From assembly GCA_029834535.1 (NCBI GenBank), contig JAQMWT010000005.1, positions 558,001 to 622,000 of the forward strand: a stretch of DNA of 64,000 nt, read 5' to 3'. Shown one piece after another: positions 1 to 10,792 of this stretch. The translations under genes were made by a program, and so were the position numbers. The notes below the pieces were generated by a model, which searched no databases, was not told the origin of the DNA, and saw only the letters and a program-made list of their open reading frames with translations. Source of the stretch: Chrysophaeum taylorii. Taxonomy: Eukaryota; Sar; Pelagophyceae; Pelagomonadales; Pelagomonadaceae. Position 1 is the first letter of the stretch. Each line of letters opens with the position of its first letter.

Positions 1-2169
1 GCGCCGCGTCACGTTCGAGGTCGCGTTCCGAATTTCCTCTCCCTGGTTCGAGAGTCTGAATGCCACCGTCTCTAGTCTCGCTTCAATCTCAGACGCGCGG
101 CTTTCAGCTGCAAGTTTCGTTGCATTGATCTGGCTGGCTATCTCCACCAGATCGACACTTTTTAGCACTTGGATGAGCCGTTCAAGCATGGCGTCGCCGG
201 ATTGAAGTGCGGAAAATACATTGTCGATTCGCTGATTTTGTGTGACATTGCTCTCGGAAAGTTTGTCTTTGGTCCAGTTGAGCGCAACCTCGAGCTCAGC
301 GTCCGCTTCCCAGACTTTGCCATCGAGCTCGATGATGGCATTCGCGAGCCTGACATCCACCTCATCCACACGGCGTTGTACCTGCGCCGAATCCCGCCGC
401 CTTGCCGACACTTCAGCATCCACTGCACTGACGGTTGCATTTAAGGCAATCTCGAGGGAGAGTGTTGCGTTGGACAAGACGTAGAATTTGGCTTCCATGT
501 TTCGAGCCCAAACGTCGGCCATCTCAGCCAGAGCGACCGAGGTTTCTTGGTGAGTTCTTCTGAGCGCTGCATTTATCTCATCGACGGTGTCATTCAGATG
601 AGAGAGATCAGTCTTTATTTCCTGAAATCGAACAAGGGTACTACTGGCGCTGTTTTCGAGCTGCTCCTCGACAACTCCAATCTGGTCTCGAAACGTAGAC
701 GCGCTTTCCTCGTACACGTCCCTCATATATGTCGTCAGGTTTGCCACCGAGCTCAAGGCATCGTCATGCACCTTGTCGAAGGTGGCTGTAGTGTCGTTGA
801 TTGCCACGGCTAGCGCCGATGAGAGTTTCTTTTGCGTTGCCTCGAGTTCGATCCCCCAGGAAGCAGTGGCAGTCGCAAGCAGCGCCGACGCATGATCTAC
901 CGCCCACCACGCAGACCGATTAATTTCGTCCCGAAGCCACGCTTCGGTCTCGTTCATTTCAATTTCGATCGCCGTGATTTTGGATTGCGATCGAGAGTCC
1001 GTTTTGCTCAAGTTGTGCGCCATGACGTCGAGAGAGGAATCGATGTGATTTGTCCAGTTAAGCGCGCTAACGGCGAACTTACCAGCCATTTGGGTGATTT
1101 GATCAATGCGATTTTCAGATTTATTAACGCAATGCTCGACCGCCTCAAATCTCGCCAGTGTTGCCAACTCGAGGGACGTCAAGTTGGCCGCAATTGCCGT
1201 TAAATTGGTCTCATGTGCTTGCAACCAATTGGCTGCCCGTGCAGCGTAGTCTTGGGTCTCAAACCTTACATTTTCTAGCCTCTCGTCGGTCTCGTTTAGA
1301 TAAGTCGAGAGTTCTGACGTCATCATACTCACTCGCGAGAGGTTCGCTTGCAACGAATTGAGCCATGCATCTGTCTCCGAACTCCAGTTCCGGGCAACCT
1401 CGGCGAACTCGTTCGCATCATCTTCGAATAGACTTAATGCGGTGCGAAGATGCGATAAGTTTGTCTCTTGAGACTGGAATCGAGCCAATGTTACAGCCTC
1501 AAGCTCGAGTCGCTTCACCTCGCTTGCATTAGCCGTCGCATTCAATCTGGAGTCAATATCCTTCAGCCGGGCGTCGGATGACAGCGAAAACCTGTCGAGA
1601 AGCGAGTTCACGTTGTCAATGGCAGTTGAAACGTGTTCTCGAAGCTCAGTTTCTATACGGCGCGCGTTGTCCATCGTTCGCTTCTCCGCCCTCTCGACCG
1701 CAGCATCAATACTCTCATGAACGGCAGCCAATAATTGGTCGCGCGCTAACTGCTCCCGATCGGCAGCGTCCACGAATTTTTGCGTCACGCGGGCGTCCAG
1801 AGCGCTGGCCTCCTCGGCCATTTCCTGTCGCAGCAACGCTCCGTCTTTTCGCACCGCCTCGCCCGCCATCGCGACCTCTTTCAAAGCTCTGGCTGCGTCT
1901 TCTTCGAGTTTCTTTTGCGAGTTTATTAACTGGGTCTGGGATTTGAGTGTCTCGGTGATCGTAGATGACATGTCTCGTAACGATTTGTCTATAGTCGCGC
2001 TCAGCGCTGCCCTAGCGGCTTCCAACTCGGATTCCATCACGACCTTAACCTCCTGTCGTATTCGTTCGCTGCTGCAGCCTGAGTGTTGCCCGCTATAGCC
2101 GTCGAACAGAACGGCGCTTTGTGCGCAGGCCACGAACACACTCACGCGCCGAAGACTGTCCACGAACAT
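1..2169 (-). CDS. Secreted, sequon-rich coiled-coil protein (3' end beyond window)
   Basis: An uninterrupted reading frame runs from an ATG at 2169 to base 1, exactly 723 codons with no stop, so the gene continues past the left edge. An in-frame TAG lies upstream, making 2169 the first ATG. The N-terminus (MFVDSLRRVSVFVACAQSA) looks like a signal peptide. The rest is charged, helical and heptad-like, with more than twenty N-x-S/T glycosylation sequons (for example NWTN, NLSK, NETE, NLTT, NATL, NVTQ) spaced about every 20-40 residues. Similar blocks recur: an RFQ-x5-LSHL segment followed by a Trp and further sequons appears at least twice. The combination suggests a glycosylated rod in the secretory pathway or cell surface. 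I do not recognise a named family. Frame continuity was checked on several 60-base lines and is solid; the function is inference. Confidence 0.72.
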   Translation of the reverse strand, partial: MFVDSLRRVSVFVACAQSAVLFDGYSGQHSGCSSERIRQEVKVVMESELEAARAALSATIDKSLRDMSSTITETLKSQTQLINSQKKLEEDAARALKEVAMAGEAVRKDGALLRQEMAEEASALDARVTQKFVDAADREQLARDQLLAAVHESIDAAVERAEKRTMDNARRIETELREHVSTAIDNVNSLLDRFSLSSDARLKDIDSRLNATANASEVKRLELEAVTLARFQSQETNLSHLRTALSLFEDDANEFAEVARNWSSETDAWLNSLQANLSRVSMMTSELSTYLNETDERLENVRFETQDYAARAANWLQAHETNLTAIAANLTSLELATLARFEAVEHCVNKSENRIDQITQMAGKFAVSALNWTNHIDSSLDVMAHNLSKTDSRSQSKITAIEIEMNETEAWLRDEINRSAWWAVDHASALLATATASWGIELEATQKKLSSALAVAINDTTATFDKVHDDALSSVANLTTYMRDVYEESASTFRDQIGVVEEQLENSASSTLVRFQEIKTDLSHLNDTVDEINAALRRTHQETSVALAEMADVWARNMEAKFYVLSNATLSLEIALNATVSAVDAEVSARRRDSAQVQRRVDEVDVRLANAIIELDGKVWEADAELEVALNWTKDKLSESNVTQNQRIDNVFSALQSGDAMLERLIQVLKSVDLVEIASQINATKLAAESRASEIEARLETVAFRLSNQGEEIRNATSNVTRR

Positions 2170-2193
2170 GTTTCGATTCAGCGCGGTAGTGCC

Positions 2194-2213
2194 GTGCCGT
2201 TGCGCAACGGCAC
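2194..2213. promoter_or_regulatory. 20-bp perfect palindrome upstream of the 2169 start
   Basis: A perfect 20-bp inverted repeat with core TTGCGCAA sits 24 bases upstream of the ATG at 2169. Related half-sites (CCGTTG/CAACGG) recur at about 2237-2256 and 2275-2284. The position suits a 5' UTR hairpin or a dimeric factor site for the minus-strand gene; the role is inference. Confidence 0.35.
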
Positions 2214-2555
2214 CAAGGGTATTTATTGGCTATCCGTTCGTCGCCCAACGGCTCAGAGTTGCGAATACTTACTTGCCGTTGGGTGTCCGTTTGTATTTTT
2301 TGAGCGCAGGCGGGCATTTGGCGGGAGGGGATGTCTCTGACCGTCTAGACGCAGACGCAGACGAAGGGGAATTCAAACGATGGGCACGACGAGATGGGAT
2401 GAAATGTGGGTGAAGTAGGAAGGAGAGGCGGGTTTGGGGGAATGGGTGGAGGGAGCGCAATTCTTATTCATCCTCCATGTTCTTAGTTATTTTTTTGTTG
2501 CGCGACAAACGGATGCTCATAAACGGATGCTCACGACAGCGCTAGAACAAATCAC
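2214..2555. other. Intergenic, upstream of the 2169 gene
   Basis: No credible coding sequence on either strand. Holds half-copies of the CCGTTG motif near 2240-2285 and a mildly repeated ACGGATGCTCA(T/C) at about 2511-2534. Confidence 0.4.
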
Positions 2556-3137
2556 GATGCTGCCAAGCTTCACTCTAAGGCAGCGGCACTAATTTCTAGG
2601 GCACTGCGGCACTTGGCCAACCAGAATGTCACGTTCCAGTAACGGTAAAAAAAGGACCGCCTCTACGGATCAGCCTTTTATCCCATGTTGCCCCCGATGC
2701 TCAAGGGCTAACTGTCACAGGGCCCCCTATTTGAAGCTGACGCCGCGCTCGGTGCCTGATTTATATTTTGAGGGTGTGTATTTTTGTTGTCAGGTGTGGA
2801 TTGAAATTGCGACTACGGGTATGAGTTCGGTCGCAAATACCCCGCTACCTGCGGCGGTAAAAAGGGGACTGCCTCTCCGGATCAGCATATTGTCTCATGT
2901 TGTTCCCGTTTTTTCAGGGCCTACTGTCACAGTTCCAACCAACGCAAATTGCGATGCTGCCAAGCTTCACGCTAAGCCAGCGACACTAAGCACCAGTCTC
3001 CTTTCAGCTCGACGCTCTCACCCCCGCCAATCTAAGCTGCTTTGATCAGCGCACGCTCGCTAACCTTTGAGTTTACTCCTAAACCCCCAGAGCATTACGG
3101 CACTTGGCCAATCAAGCTGTTCCGTTCCTAACTAACG
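2556..3137 (+). repeat. Diverged three-block repeat array, non-coding
   Basis: Three short blocks each occur twice. Block 1 (starting gatgctgccaagcttcac) is at 2556-2591 and 2953-2988. Block 2 (centred on cacttggcca) is at 2601-2645 and 3091-3137. Block 3 (cctct-cggatcag followed by actgtcacag) is at 2645-2720 and 2857-2932. Copies are roughly 80 percent alike with different spacers and permuted order, as expected for a decayed tandem array or remnants of a non-autonomous element. No coding potential seen. Confidence 0.65.
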
Positions 3138-3860
3138 GAATTAGAGCCTATTTGCAACGCCGGCAGACTTCAAGTATGATGTCCCAAAGGGGCAACCGAC
3201 ATCGAACAGATTCCTCATCACTAGTGCAATGTCATAAGTCGGGTGCTCCAAGAACCATGCCGCAACTCCGGTTCACGACGCTAATCCGACATGTATCATT
3301 ATCACGTACTCATGCACTGCACTCCAGACCCATAGTCAGAGCATGGTGAGTTACTACCCCCCTTAATAACCCCCCTCGTTCACCCGTTCGCACCCCCCCC
3401 CTTCTTCTTCTTCGCAGTCGACCTTTACAATCCCCTTCGACACAAGCCAAAGCCCCTCAACGCCCGTGGCCCTCCCATGAGCACTCAACTTTAACCCCCC
3501 ACCATCGAGTGTTTTCATACCAGTACAACTTGTACTTTACTGTAAGTCTAGTTTTGCAGTAACTGTTGTTGCCGTGGTGTGAACTCCGCAGGGGGGGGCG
3601 GTGATTCCTGGCGCGATGCTACTCTATACAGATTCGCTTTACGCCAGCGTCGCAAATGCTACCGCTGCCGAGTTTAGTGGCGCTACGATTTTAAGTGTGA
3701 TACATACACCGCCGCTGGCGAGATAAGTGTACATGGTAGCAGGCCCGCCGCGCGACTGGTGTTGCAACTAGAAAAACAATCCGAAAATCGAGATGAGAAG
3801 TCGCCAAGCTACAGCGGAACGTGATGGTCTGAGCGAGCCTGATTCGCTGCGGGACTTATT
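3138..3860. other. Intergenic, low-complexity C/G runs
   Basis: No supported gene. Contains homopolymer-rich stretches (C runs around 3349-3400, G run near 3591). The right end is the 3' flank of the minus-strand photoreceptor gene whose stop codon is at 3861. Confidence 0.35.
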
Positions 3861-6800
3861 TCAAAATCGAAGGTTGCTGCCGACTCGTTTTGTTCTGACA
3901 TTTCTCTTTAGCCTGGATGGGGCGCTGGGTGGTCTGGGTACACGGTCAGTTTTTCTTTGTGTGGCCCTGAGGAGAGCGTCATCATCTTCGTTGTCAAAGT
4001 CAATGTTGGTCTGGAACTTGGCTCGCAGTTGTTTCTCTACTTTGCTTTGTTCCACACGGTGCAGATTCTCGAGGTTGGTCACTGCGGCCTCTTGGCGGCG
4101 GTACATGTTGTTCAGGCGAGAAGCCTGGCGGCGCTGGAATAGTTTGACGGCAGTCTCCTGCTGGAGCACGAGATTCTGTAGACGTGTGCCTGTGGCCATC
4201 TTCTTGACGGATTCGCAGAGAGTTTTCGTGTTTTCGAGGTCTATGTCACGGGCCTTGCGCTCGGCGTCGTGGGCCTCGGCGTAGCGCCTCTTTCGCCGTA
4301 GGTGCTTGGCCATCTTGAGTTGGTGGACCATCTCGGGCGGCTTGGTTGTGGTGCGGATGTGGTGCCGCTGATTCTTCGCAAGGTAGGGCTTGGTGTCTTT
4401 GTTTTCATCGTCCTCGCCGTCCGACTTGGCCCCAGTCTTGCTCATGACCTCAGCAATGTAGTTGCTAGTCTGCACCTGGTGCTCTTCACGGATGCGTTCG
4501 AGACCCTCATCAATTTGCTTGTCAAGGGCCATACGTTCTTGCTTGTGCTTAGCCTCGAGATCGCGGAATCTAATTTGGTGCTGATGTTGCAGCCGCCTCT
4601 TCGCGTTCTCCAGGACCCGTGTCAAGCGCTCGTCGCGTTCCTTACGGTACTCAGCCTGGAGCTGGGCAATGGGCGCGTCCAGCTCAAGAGCCTTTTCCAT
4701 GAGACCGTCACGTCGGAGGGCGGTGCGCTCTTGGACAAGGCTCTTGAGGTGTAGGTTAGTTGAGACTCCACCGACCGACCTAGCATCGACCTGCGACCGC
4801 CCTTCGTCGTCAGCGCCCAGGTGCTCACCCTTGTTAATGGCGTCCTCGTGGTGTTGGCGTTGTTCCTGGACATAATCGCTCAGCTTTCGGTTAATCGTGT
4901 GTATCAAGTTCCGCGCAGCGGCCGATGAGAGAGGCGTGCGACTTGTCGTGCTTCCCAAGTCACTCGCGCCATCTCCCAACGCATTATTTCTGGGGCTCCC
5001 CGACCAGCTCGGCATACCGCTAACCTGAGATGTGACAGACCGGCTCGCGGGCGCTGTGGACGGTCGCTTGGGCAGGCTGTTGAGCCCCTCGACCTTCTTC
5101 AGTTTCAAATTTTCGTCATCGACCCCAGGAAGTTCGTCAGCGACTCTTTTTTTGAACGTATTCAACTCTCGGATAGCCGCGTTGTCTCCCTCTTTCCAAG
5201 CTTGTCCGGTCATCGTCAAAGGCGCGTGTTGTAGGAAACGTGTGAGCGCACTCAGTGACCTGGCGTACCTCTCATCGCCAGTCTTGTCGATAGAGAAGAC
5301 GAGACGGAATCGTGGTTCCTCATTGCCCGAGAAAATAGGTTGTATGAAGATGATACTGCGACTATGCGCAATTTCGAATGTCTTGGGCGCTGTCTTGGGC
5401 GTGGCCTCAAGCGCGGTCCTAACCTCCTCGACAACCACCTCGCCAAACGCGCTAGCAAGTGAGGCAAGCCACGCGGATGTCTCCGGAGAGTACATCCTCC
5501 CCACATCGCGGGTGTCAACAACTGCGCCGTCGAGGCTCTGGAGGCGCTCCTTCTCTCGTAAGGATGAGCTGTCGTCGTCCCCGATGAGGTTCGAGATCAT
5601 CTCAAGCCAGAAGCTCGACTTGTCCGCGCAACCAGCTTTGACTGCGAGCACCGGCACGCCGGTGCTCGGATGTTGTGCCGCTGTATACAGGTCCGGATGC
5701 ACCTCAGGCACTGGTGGTAGCTTGAAGGCCTCGCCGTCTGCCGGGTTCTCGTCCATGTATGCGTGTGGGTCCTTTAGATATGCAAGCGACGAGTCCGGAT
5801 GCCCGAGTAGTTTCCGAATCATTTCCTGTCCGTCGGTGGAGCTCAGAAAATCGGGTAGGACATGAACGCTGAGGACACGCTCGCAGCGAGCCTGCGTGTG
5901 CGGCAGCTGCTGAAGGATTGGATCCCAGTTGAAGTCGAGCTTGCTCAATGCACCGACTGGGATCTCGGTCTTGGCAAACAAGAACAACGGGTTCTCCTGC
6001 CAGACAGCGTGGTACTTGAGCGCTAGTTGTTTTTGATCTGCCAACACTGGCTCCGTAAGAATCTCCTCAATGATGTCCCAGCACCGGACGAGTGCCTTGG
6101 CAACGCGAGAACGCTTCGCCGCAAACGCCGTGAACGCGTCGTGGCAGAGACCCTTTTGTCGGAAGAGCGCCGCAGTTGTCTGCTCGGGCACGTCAAGCCA
6201 TTTTGCCGACGTCATCTTGACGATCGCCTGTAGGCACTCGGACTCGATTTCAAGCCGCAATTTCGGGTCGCAAGACGCCTGTGGCATGTCGTGCCACCCT
6301 ACACCGCCGCTGCCGCCGCCACCCTGATTGCCCTCTGGAGCTTGTTTCGTCTGTTGTTGTTGTTGTTGTTGTTTCTGCCGCTGTTGTTCTTCGATCGTCG
6401 GAAGCTCAGTGATGCTGCTACTCTTTGCCTCGAGGGCGTCGTCAGCGGGCCTATCGCCCACTCTACAAGTGTGGACATCCTTGATCGTTGTCGTTGACAG
6501 CAGCAGGGTAGCGCGGTCGGTCTCTGAAGTGATATCGACGGTCTCGGGTAGTAAGGCCACGAACCGTTCCAAGTTAGCGAGATTGGCTTCGACGCTTTCG
6601 CCATTCTCACTCATGTTTACTTGCGCGCCGATTTGATAGAGGTATTCGCCACCAGCAGTAGAGAATACGGGATGCAACACGATCAAGTTCTGGAAGACCT
6701 TACCTCGAGCGTAATTGTACATTTTTACCATGACGCCCTGTCGCTCGCGAATCGAATTTGCAATCTCCTCCATTAGGTACCGTTGGGTCGTTTGGGAGAC

Positions 6801-8568
6801 GTCGCCCTGGAGGAATCGGCAATTTTTTCCGAGAACGTCGTTCTCGGATGAGACACCTGCAAGTCGAAGGAAGCGAGAATTCGCGAAGACAATAGGGAGG
6901 CCAGGGGTCATCACGTCGACCACGATGCACGAGACTGGCGCATCGCGTGCCGCATTCGTTATGCCATGTAAGAAGCCCTTCGCCAGTCGTTCTTCCTGCG
7001 AGCACGCGGGATTTCCCTGGTCTAGAGTGTCAGACGGCGCGCACAGCAAGTTACTGATGGCGGGCTCCTCCTTCTCATCCTTCTCCACCTGTCGGATTAT
7101 GGCAACAAGCTCCACGCTCTTGGGATGGAGCATGACCTTGGGGAGGAATGTCTTGGCGAGCACGTCAACGTGCGACTCCCATTCTGGTGAGCCCTTTTTC
7201 TGCGCTACCGCTTGCTCAAACGCAAACAGTGTGGCCGCCGACCCCAAGTCCACAGAAGCCGCGAGCTCGCGCAGATGGTGTCGGAGCTTGACGATGCTCA
7301 GAAGCCACGTGATTGCGGCGACCGGGCTTGTCAACCACTTGAGTCGAGTTGCGAAGAACGTACATCTCCAAATTACGGCACGTTCGTCCTCTTCGTCGTA
7401 GCTGACGCGAAGGCTTGTGACGGGTGGCACCGGTCGATCGCGGATGCGCAGGCGTTTGAAAGGGACGGCCTTCGGCATCAAGGCAAGCAAGTCGTCCAGC
7501 ATCCGGAGCTTGCGCTGCTGGGACAGCACGCATGTTTCGTTGACTTCGAACTGGACAGCCACGACGTAGGTGTATTTCCCGTCGATGTCCAGCACCGGTC
7601 GCATGCTGAGCAAGTTGAGAAATATCTGACCATTCTTGCGGTAGTTGTAGATGGCCACCTGGCAATCCGCCGCGCTGGCTAGCGTTCGTTGAATGACCCG
7701 CAACGACTCGAGCTGTGTCGCGGGGCCTTGAAGAAAGCGGCAGTTGCGGCCCTCGGCCTGCGAGGCATCTGTCGACACACGATCCGTTCGAATACGAAAA
7801 ATCTAACTACGCAGATAGACAAACCTCCTGGCGCGCGTACCCAGTGATCGTACAAAAGGTCGAGTTGACGCATATCATCGGCCCGCCGGGGATGCTCATG
7901 TCGGAGAGCACCACCGCTGCTTTGAGTTTGTCGACGACTGAACGAAACATCAGGAGCCACTCCTCGGGGCCCTGATGACGGATCTCCCGGATCGACTCGA
8001 GAGCTCGGACCATCGGCAGCTCTTGCTCGGAATCGCCCATTTCCTCGAGGAGGTCGTCAAAGTTCAAGGTCGTGACAAGTCTGGGCAGCAAGCTCAATCC
8101 CAGCATGCTACCCCTTTGCGAGGCCGCCTCCAGCACTTCCTCTAGAACTTCGTAGCTTCGGAGTTGATCTGTATTTTTTCGCGCGCGTTCCCACAACGCG
8201 GCCGTCATCGCTGTCCTGTCGTGCTGGCCGATCCCGTCGAACTTGCGACTGTTTCCTCCCATGAAGTGCGTCTTATACAGCATGGCGGCCAACCGGAGAG
8301 CGCGCTCCTGGTGGTACGTCTTGCTCAGCACGCGCAGCTCCCGTGCCCGCTCGACGAACTTGAGCGCCTCGGCTTCTTCCTGGCTCAGGAGCGGCAGTAC
8401 GTCGCGCCTTATCACCCGCGACTTGAGGGCCACTAGCAGCAACTCTGCCAGATCGTTGGTCAGGGGCGCCGATAGAATTCCACCCCCTTGGTGCTGGACA
8501 CCCAGGCGCCCATGAGTTCGGATCCCAGTGAGCCGACCGTGCGTCTCGCTCATCCTACAACTCGACAT
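3861..8568 (-). CDS. RGS-LOV1-LOV2-RGS photoreceptor-like protein
   Basis: Two exons (8568-7825 and 7757-3861) joined across a 67-bp GT-AG intron give about 1546 residues. The intron splits LOV1; correct splicing restores TGYARQE directly before GRNCRFLQG. LOV1 carries the flavin-adduct cysteine at about residue 254, LOV2 (GKNCRFLQG) at about 561; both keep the NY(R/A)-x-G-x-x-F-x-NL signature and the late-strand Gln, so both should bind flavin. An RGS-like helical bundle precedes LOV1 (about residues 70-150). A second RGS-like segment lies between the LOVs (about 395-475). The clearest RGS-like region follows LOV2 (about 780-890, ending VLPDFLSSTDG). A Gln run near 710-717 is followed later by a long charged coiled coil to the C-terminus. 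RGS-LOV proteins are known in fungi and algae; this triple-RGS double-LOV order is unusual. Expected role: blue-light control of G-protein signalling (inference). Confidence 0.82.
7758..7824 (-). other. 67-bp intron inside LOV1
   Basis: Donor GTTTGT follows the codon for Glu248; acceptor TCGCAG precedes GCC. A nearer acceptor (GACAG at 7769) would give the wrong phase, so 7758 is chosen because it alone restores the LOV consensus spacing between TGY and GRNC. Confidence 0.8.
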
Positions 8569-9233
8569 GCTGGGCCTGTTGAAGCCTCGCCGACTTTCGC
8601 GACGATCACGTCATCGTATCGGTGCGCAAGGCATCACTCGGCGTTCTATGATGATGCGCATATCTTATGCCTTAAAGTAAGGATCGCGGAAGCTCAAGAA
8701 TCTACAATATACTGTACTTACTGTGGGAATGAGGGACCCTTTGATGAAAAAGAAAACAGGGTGTATCCCGGAGCAGCGCACTAGGTCCCGCGTACTTATC
8801 TCCGCCCGTCAGGCACATCCCTCCTACCCCACAAACCCACCCAAAAGCGCACAAGCGGTGTGGTACCGGGGCTGAGAAAAGCAGGCGCGGCCGCAGAGCT
8901 CAGACGTGTTGTTCGGCAGGGTTTGAAAGAACAAGAGGCCTTCAGCACGCGGGGCTCCCGAGAAAAAGTGTGGACTTTCTCTCTCGGCCGGTGTGATATG
9001 ATTGCAGCCTTCTTCAGACAACGACGGAAAAAAACGCGATTGAAGAAGCTCGAGGTGGTCTACCACTACGACTACTAAAAAACACCGTGTTTAAACGTAT
9101 TGGTTGGTTGATGCCTGTTAGGAGGAAAGACATTACAACAGCACTCGAGCGTATGCTGCGACTCGCGAAGGAGCAGGGGACCCGGGCATCAATCAACAAC
9201 ACATTGAGTCGTGGAACACATGCGCGCACTGAC
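8569..9233. other. Intergenic between photoreceptor and MFS genes
   Basis: 5' flank of the photoreceptor gene (start 8568) and 3' flank of the MFS gene (stop at 9234). Short frames here have no family-like features. No RNA gene recognised. Confidence 0.4.
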
Positions 9234-10718
9234 TCACGGAGACCCGTGGTCCGAGAAGGCCCCGGCCGACGGCGCGTCCTCCTCGAGGTCGTGCGCGGCT
9301 TGGATAAGTGGGTCGAGTTCGGAGTAGGGGTGGGTAATGGAGGAGGAAGGACTAGCAGATACTACCGAGTTGGCGGGACCCTTTTGTTGTTGTTGTTGTT
9401 GTTGTTGGGATGTGGTCGCCAAGCAGCGTTGCGCTGCCGTGAAAGGGCCGGTCGCCTTGGAGGAGGAGGAGGAGGACTTATCGAGAAGAACCGCCGACGG
9501 GTCGTTGGGGACCAAGGCGACGCAGGCGAAGGCGGTCGCGGCCGAGGCGAAGGCGGTTACGACGACGACGACGGCGAAGCCCGCGGAATCAAGGATAAGG
9601 GGGTAGGTCGCCGAGCCGAAAATGGCCCCGAGCTTGCCAATCGCGGCCGCGATACCGTGGGTCCTCGATCGGACGGCGCGAGAGAATATCGTGTTAGGCA
9701 GCGCGAAGATGCCGACGCTCGGCCACTGGACCAGGCCTCGCAAGAGAACAAAAAGCCAGAGCAAGACCGCACGGGATCCGTCGGCGCCCGTGACGGCGAC
9801 AACATAGAGCCCCACGCAAAAGGCCGACCCCGCGGCGGCGCCGGTGACGACCGAGGCGCGCGCTCCGTTTCGTTTGACGTCGTAAAGACTGACGGCAGCG
9901 ACGACGACGGCCGAGACGCTTCCCGCGAGGTCTGACGCGAGGATCGTCAGCGTGTTGTCACCGAGGATGGCGGCCGAGAGTTGTGGGTAAAAGGTGATGA
10001 TGCCGTAGGAGTAGCTGTTGTACCCGAACCACGCCAAGCCGGCGCCGACGAGGGCGAACCGAAGACCCCTTCTCGCGGCGAGGTACGATGTGAGCGACTC
10101 GGTCAAAGTCGCTTGGTGGTGGTCATCGGGCGCGAGGCCAAAGGTGAGCGCGATGGCTGCGACGAACGGCAGCGCGCCGAAGACCAAGGTTATGCGCCAT
10201 ATTGCCGCGCTCGACGCCGGCGTCGAATATAGCACGAGGGCGCACGCGTAGAGTAGGACCGACCCGAGGGGCTGGCCGAAGTTGGCGACGGCCACCGACA
10301 ACTCGGCGAGCTTGGGGGTCGACTCGCTCTCGTACGCCAACGCCGCCGAGAGCGGGTAAACTCCGCCGCAGCCCACGCCGACGACGAAGCGACTAAAGCA
10401 AAGCGTCAGCTCGAGCTGCGTCGGTGATTCGAGGGGGGCGAGCGAGGCCAAGATCCCCGCAATCGCGACAAGCATGGTCACCCGGAGCCCGACGAGACGC
10501 CCGATCGCATCGCCCGCGTACCCGAAGATGACCATGCCGACGATGCACCCGATGAACACGAGGGAATCCAGAAGGCTCATTAACCACGACGTCTCGAGTC
10601 GCTCGCCGTGACGCATGAGTAACACGGCGACCTCGATCGACGCGAAGTTTATGGCCACACCCACGTTGGCTAGGGTCGCCACCACCAACTTCCGTGCCCC
10701 CCCCCGCTCCATCATCAT
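9234..10718 (-). CDS. Major facilitator superfamily transporter, PHS/sugar-porter type
   Basis: About 494 residues with roughly twelve hydrophobic segments. The MFS motif-A loop appears as GYAGDAIGR between TM2 and TM3, and TM4 carries FSRFVVGVGCGGVYPLSAAL, which closely follows the RFxxGxGxGGxYPLS pattern of phosphate:proton symporters (PHS) and related sugar porters. The central loop is short and charged. The C-terminal cytosolic tail has a run of eight Gln and acidic/Ser residues. Three ATGs occur in tandem at 10718, 10715 and 10712; the first is chosen. The gene is divergently paired with the plus-strand gene at 10793, leaving only 74 bp for both promoters. A substrate such as phosphate, an organic ion or sugar cannot be fixed from sequence alone. 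Confidence 0.85.
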   Translation of the reverse strand: MMMERGGARKLVVATLANVGVAINFASIEVAVLLMRHGERLETSWLMSLLDSLVFIGCIVGMVIFGYAGDAIGRLVGLRVTMLVAIAGILASLAPLESPTQLELTLCFSRFVVGVGCGGVYPLSAALAYESESTPKLAELSVAVANFGQPLGSVLLYACALVLYSTPASSAAIWRITLVFGALPFVAAIALTFGLAPDDHHQATLTESLTSYLAARRGLRFALVGAGLAWFGYNSYSYGIITFYPQLSAAILGDNTLTILASDLAGSVSAVVVAAVSLYDVKRNGARASVVTGAAAGSAFCVGLYVVAVTGADGSRAVLLWLFVLLRGLVQWPSVGIFALPNTIFSRAVRSRTHGIAAAIGKLGAIFGSATYPLILDSAGFAVVVVVTAFASAATAFACVALVPNDPSAVLLDKSSSSSSKATGPFTAAQRCLATTSQQQQQQQQKGPANSVVSASPSSSITHPYSELDPLIQAAHDLEEDAPSAGAFSDHGSP

Positions 10719-10792
10719 CACCCAATTTGTGTGTAATGACGTAACACTATGTTTTCGTTTCGGCCAGTAGCGCCAGAATAAACAACATTCCG

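Noticed and set aside
9087-9935. 282-codon plus-strand frame opposite the MFS gene
   Set aside because: Gly/Arg-rich mirror of the transporter; starts at GTG.
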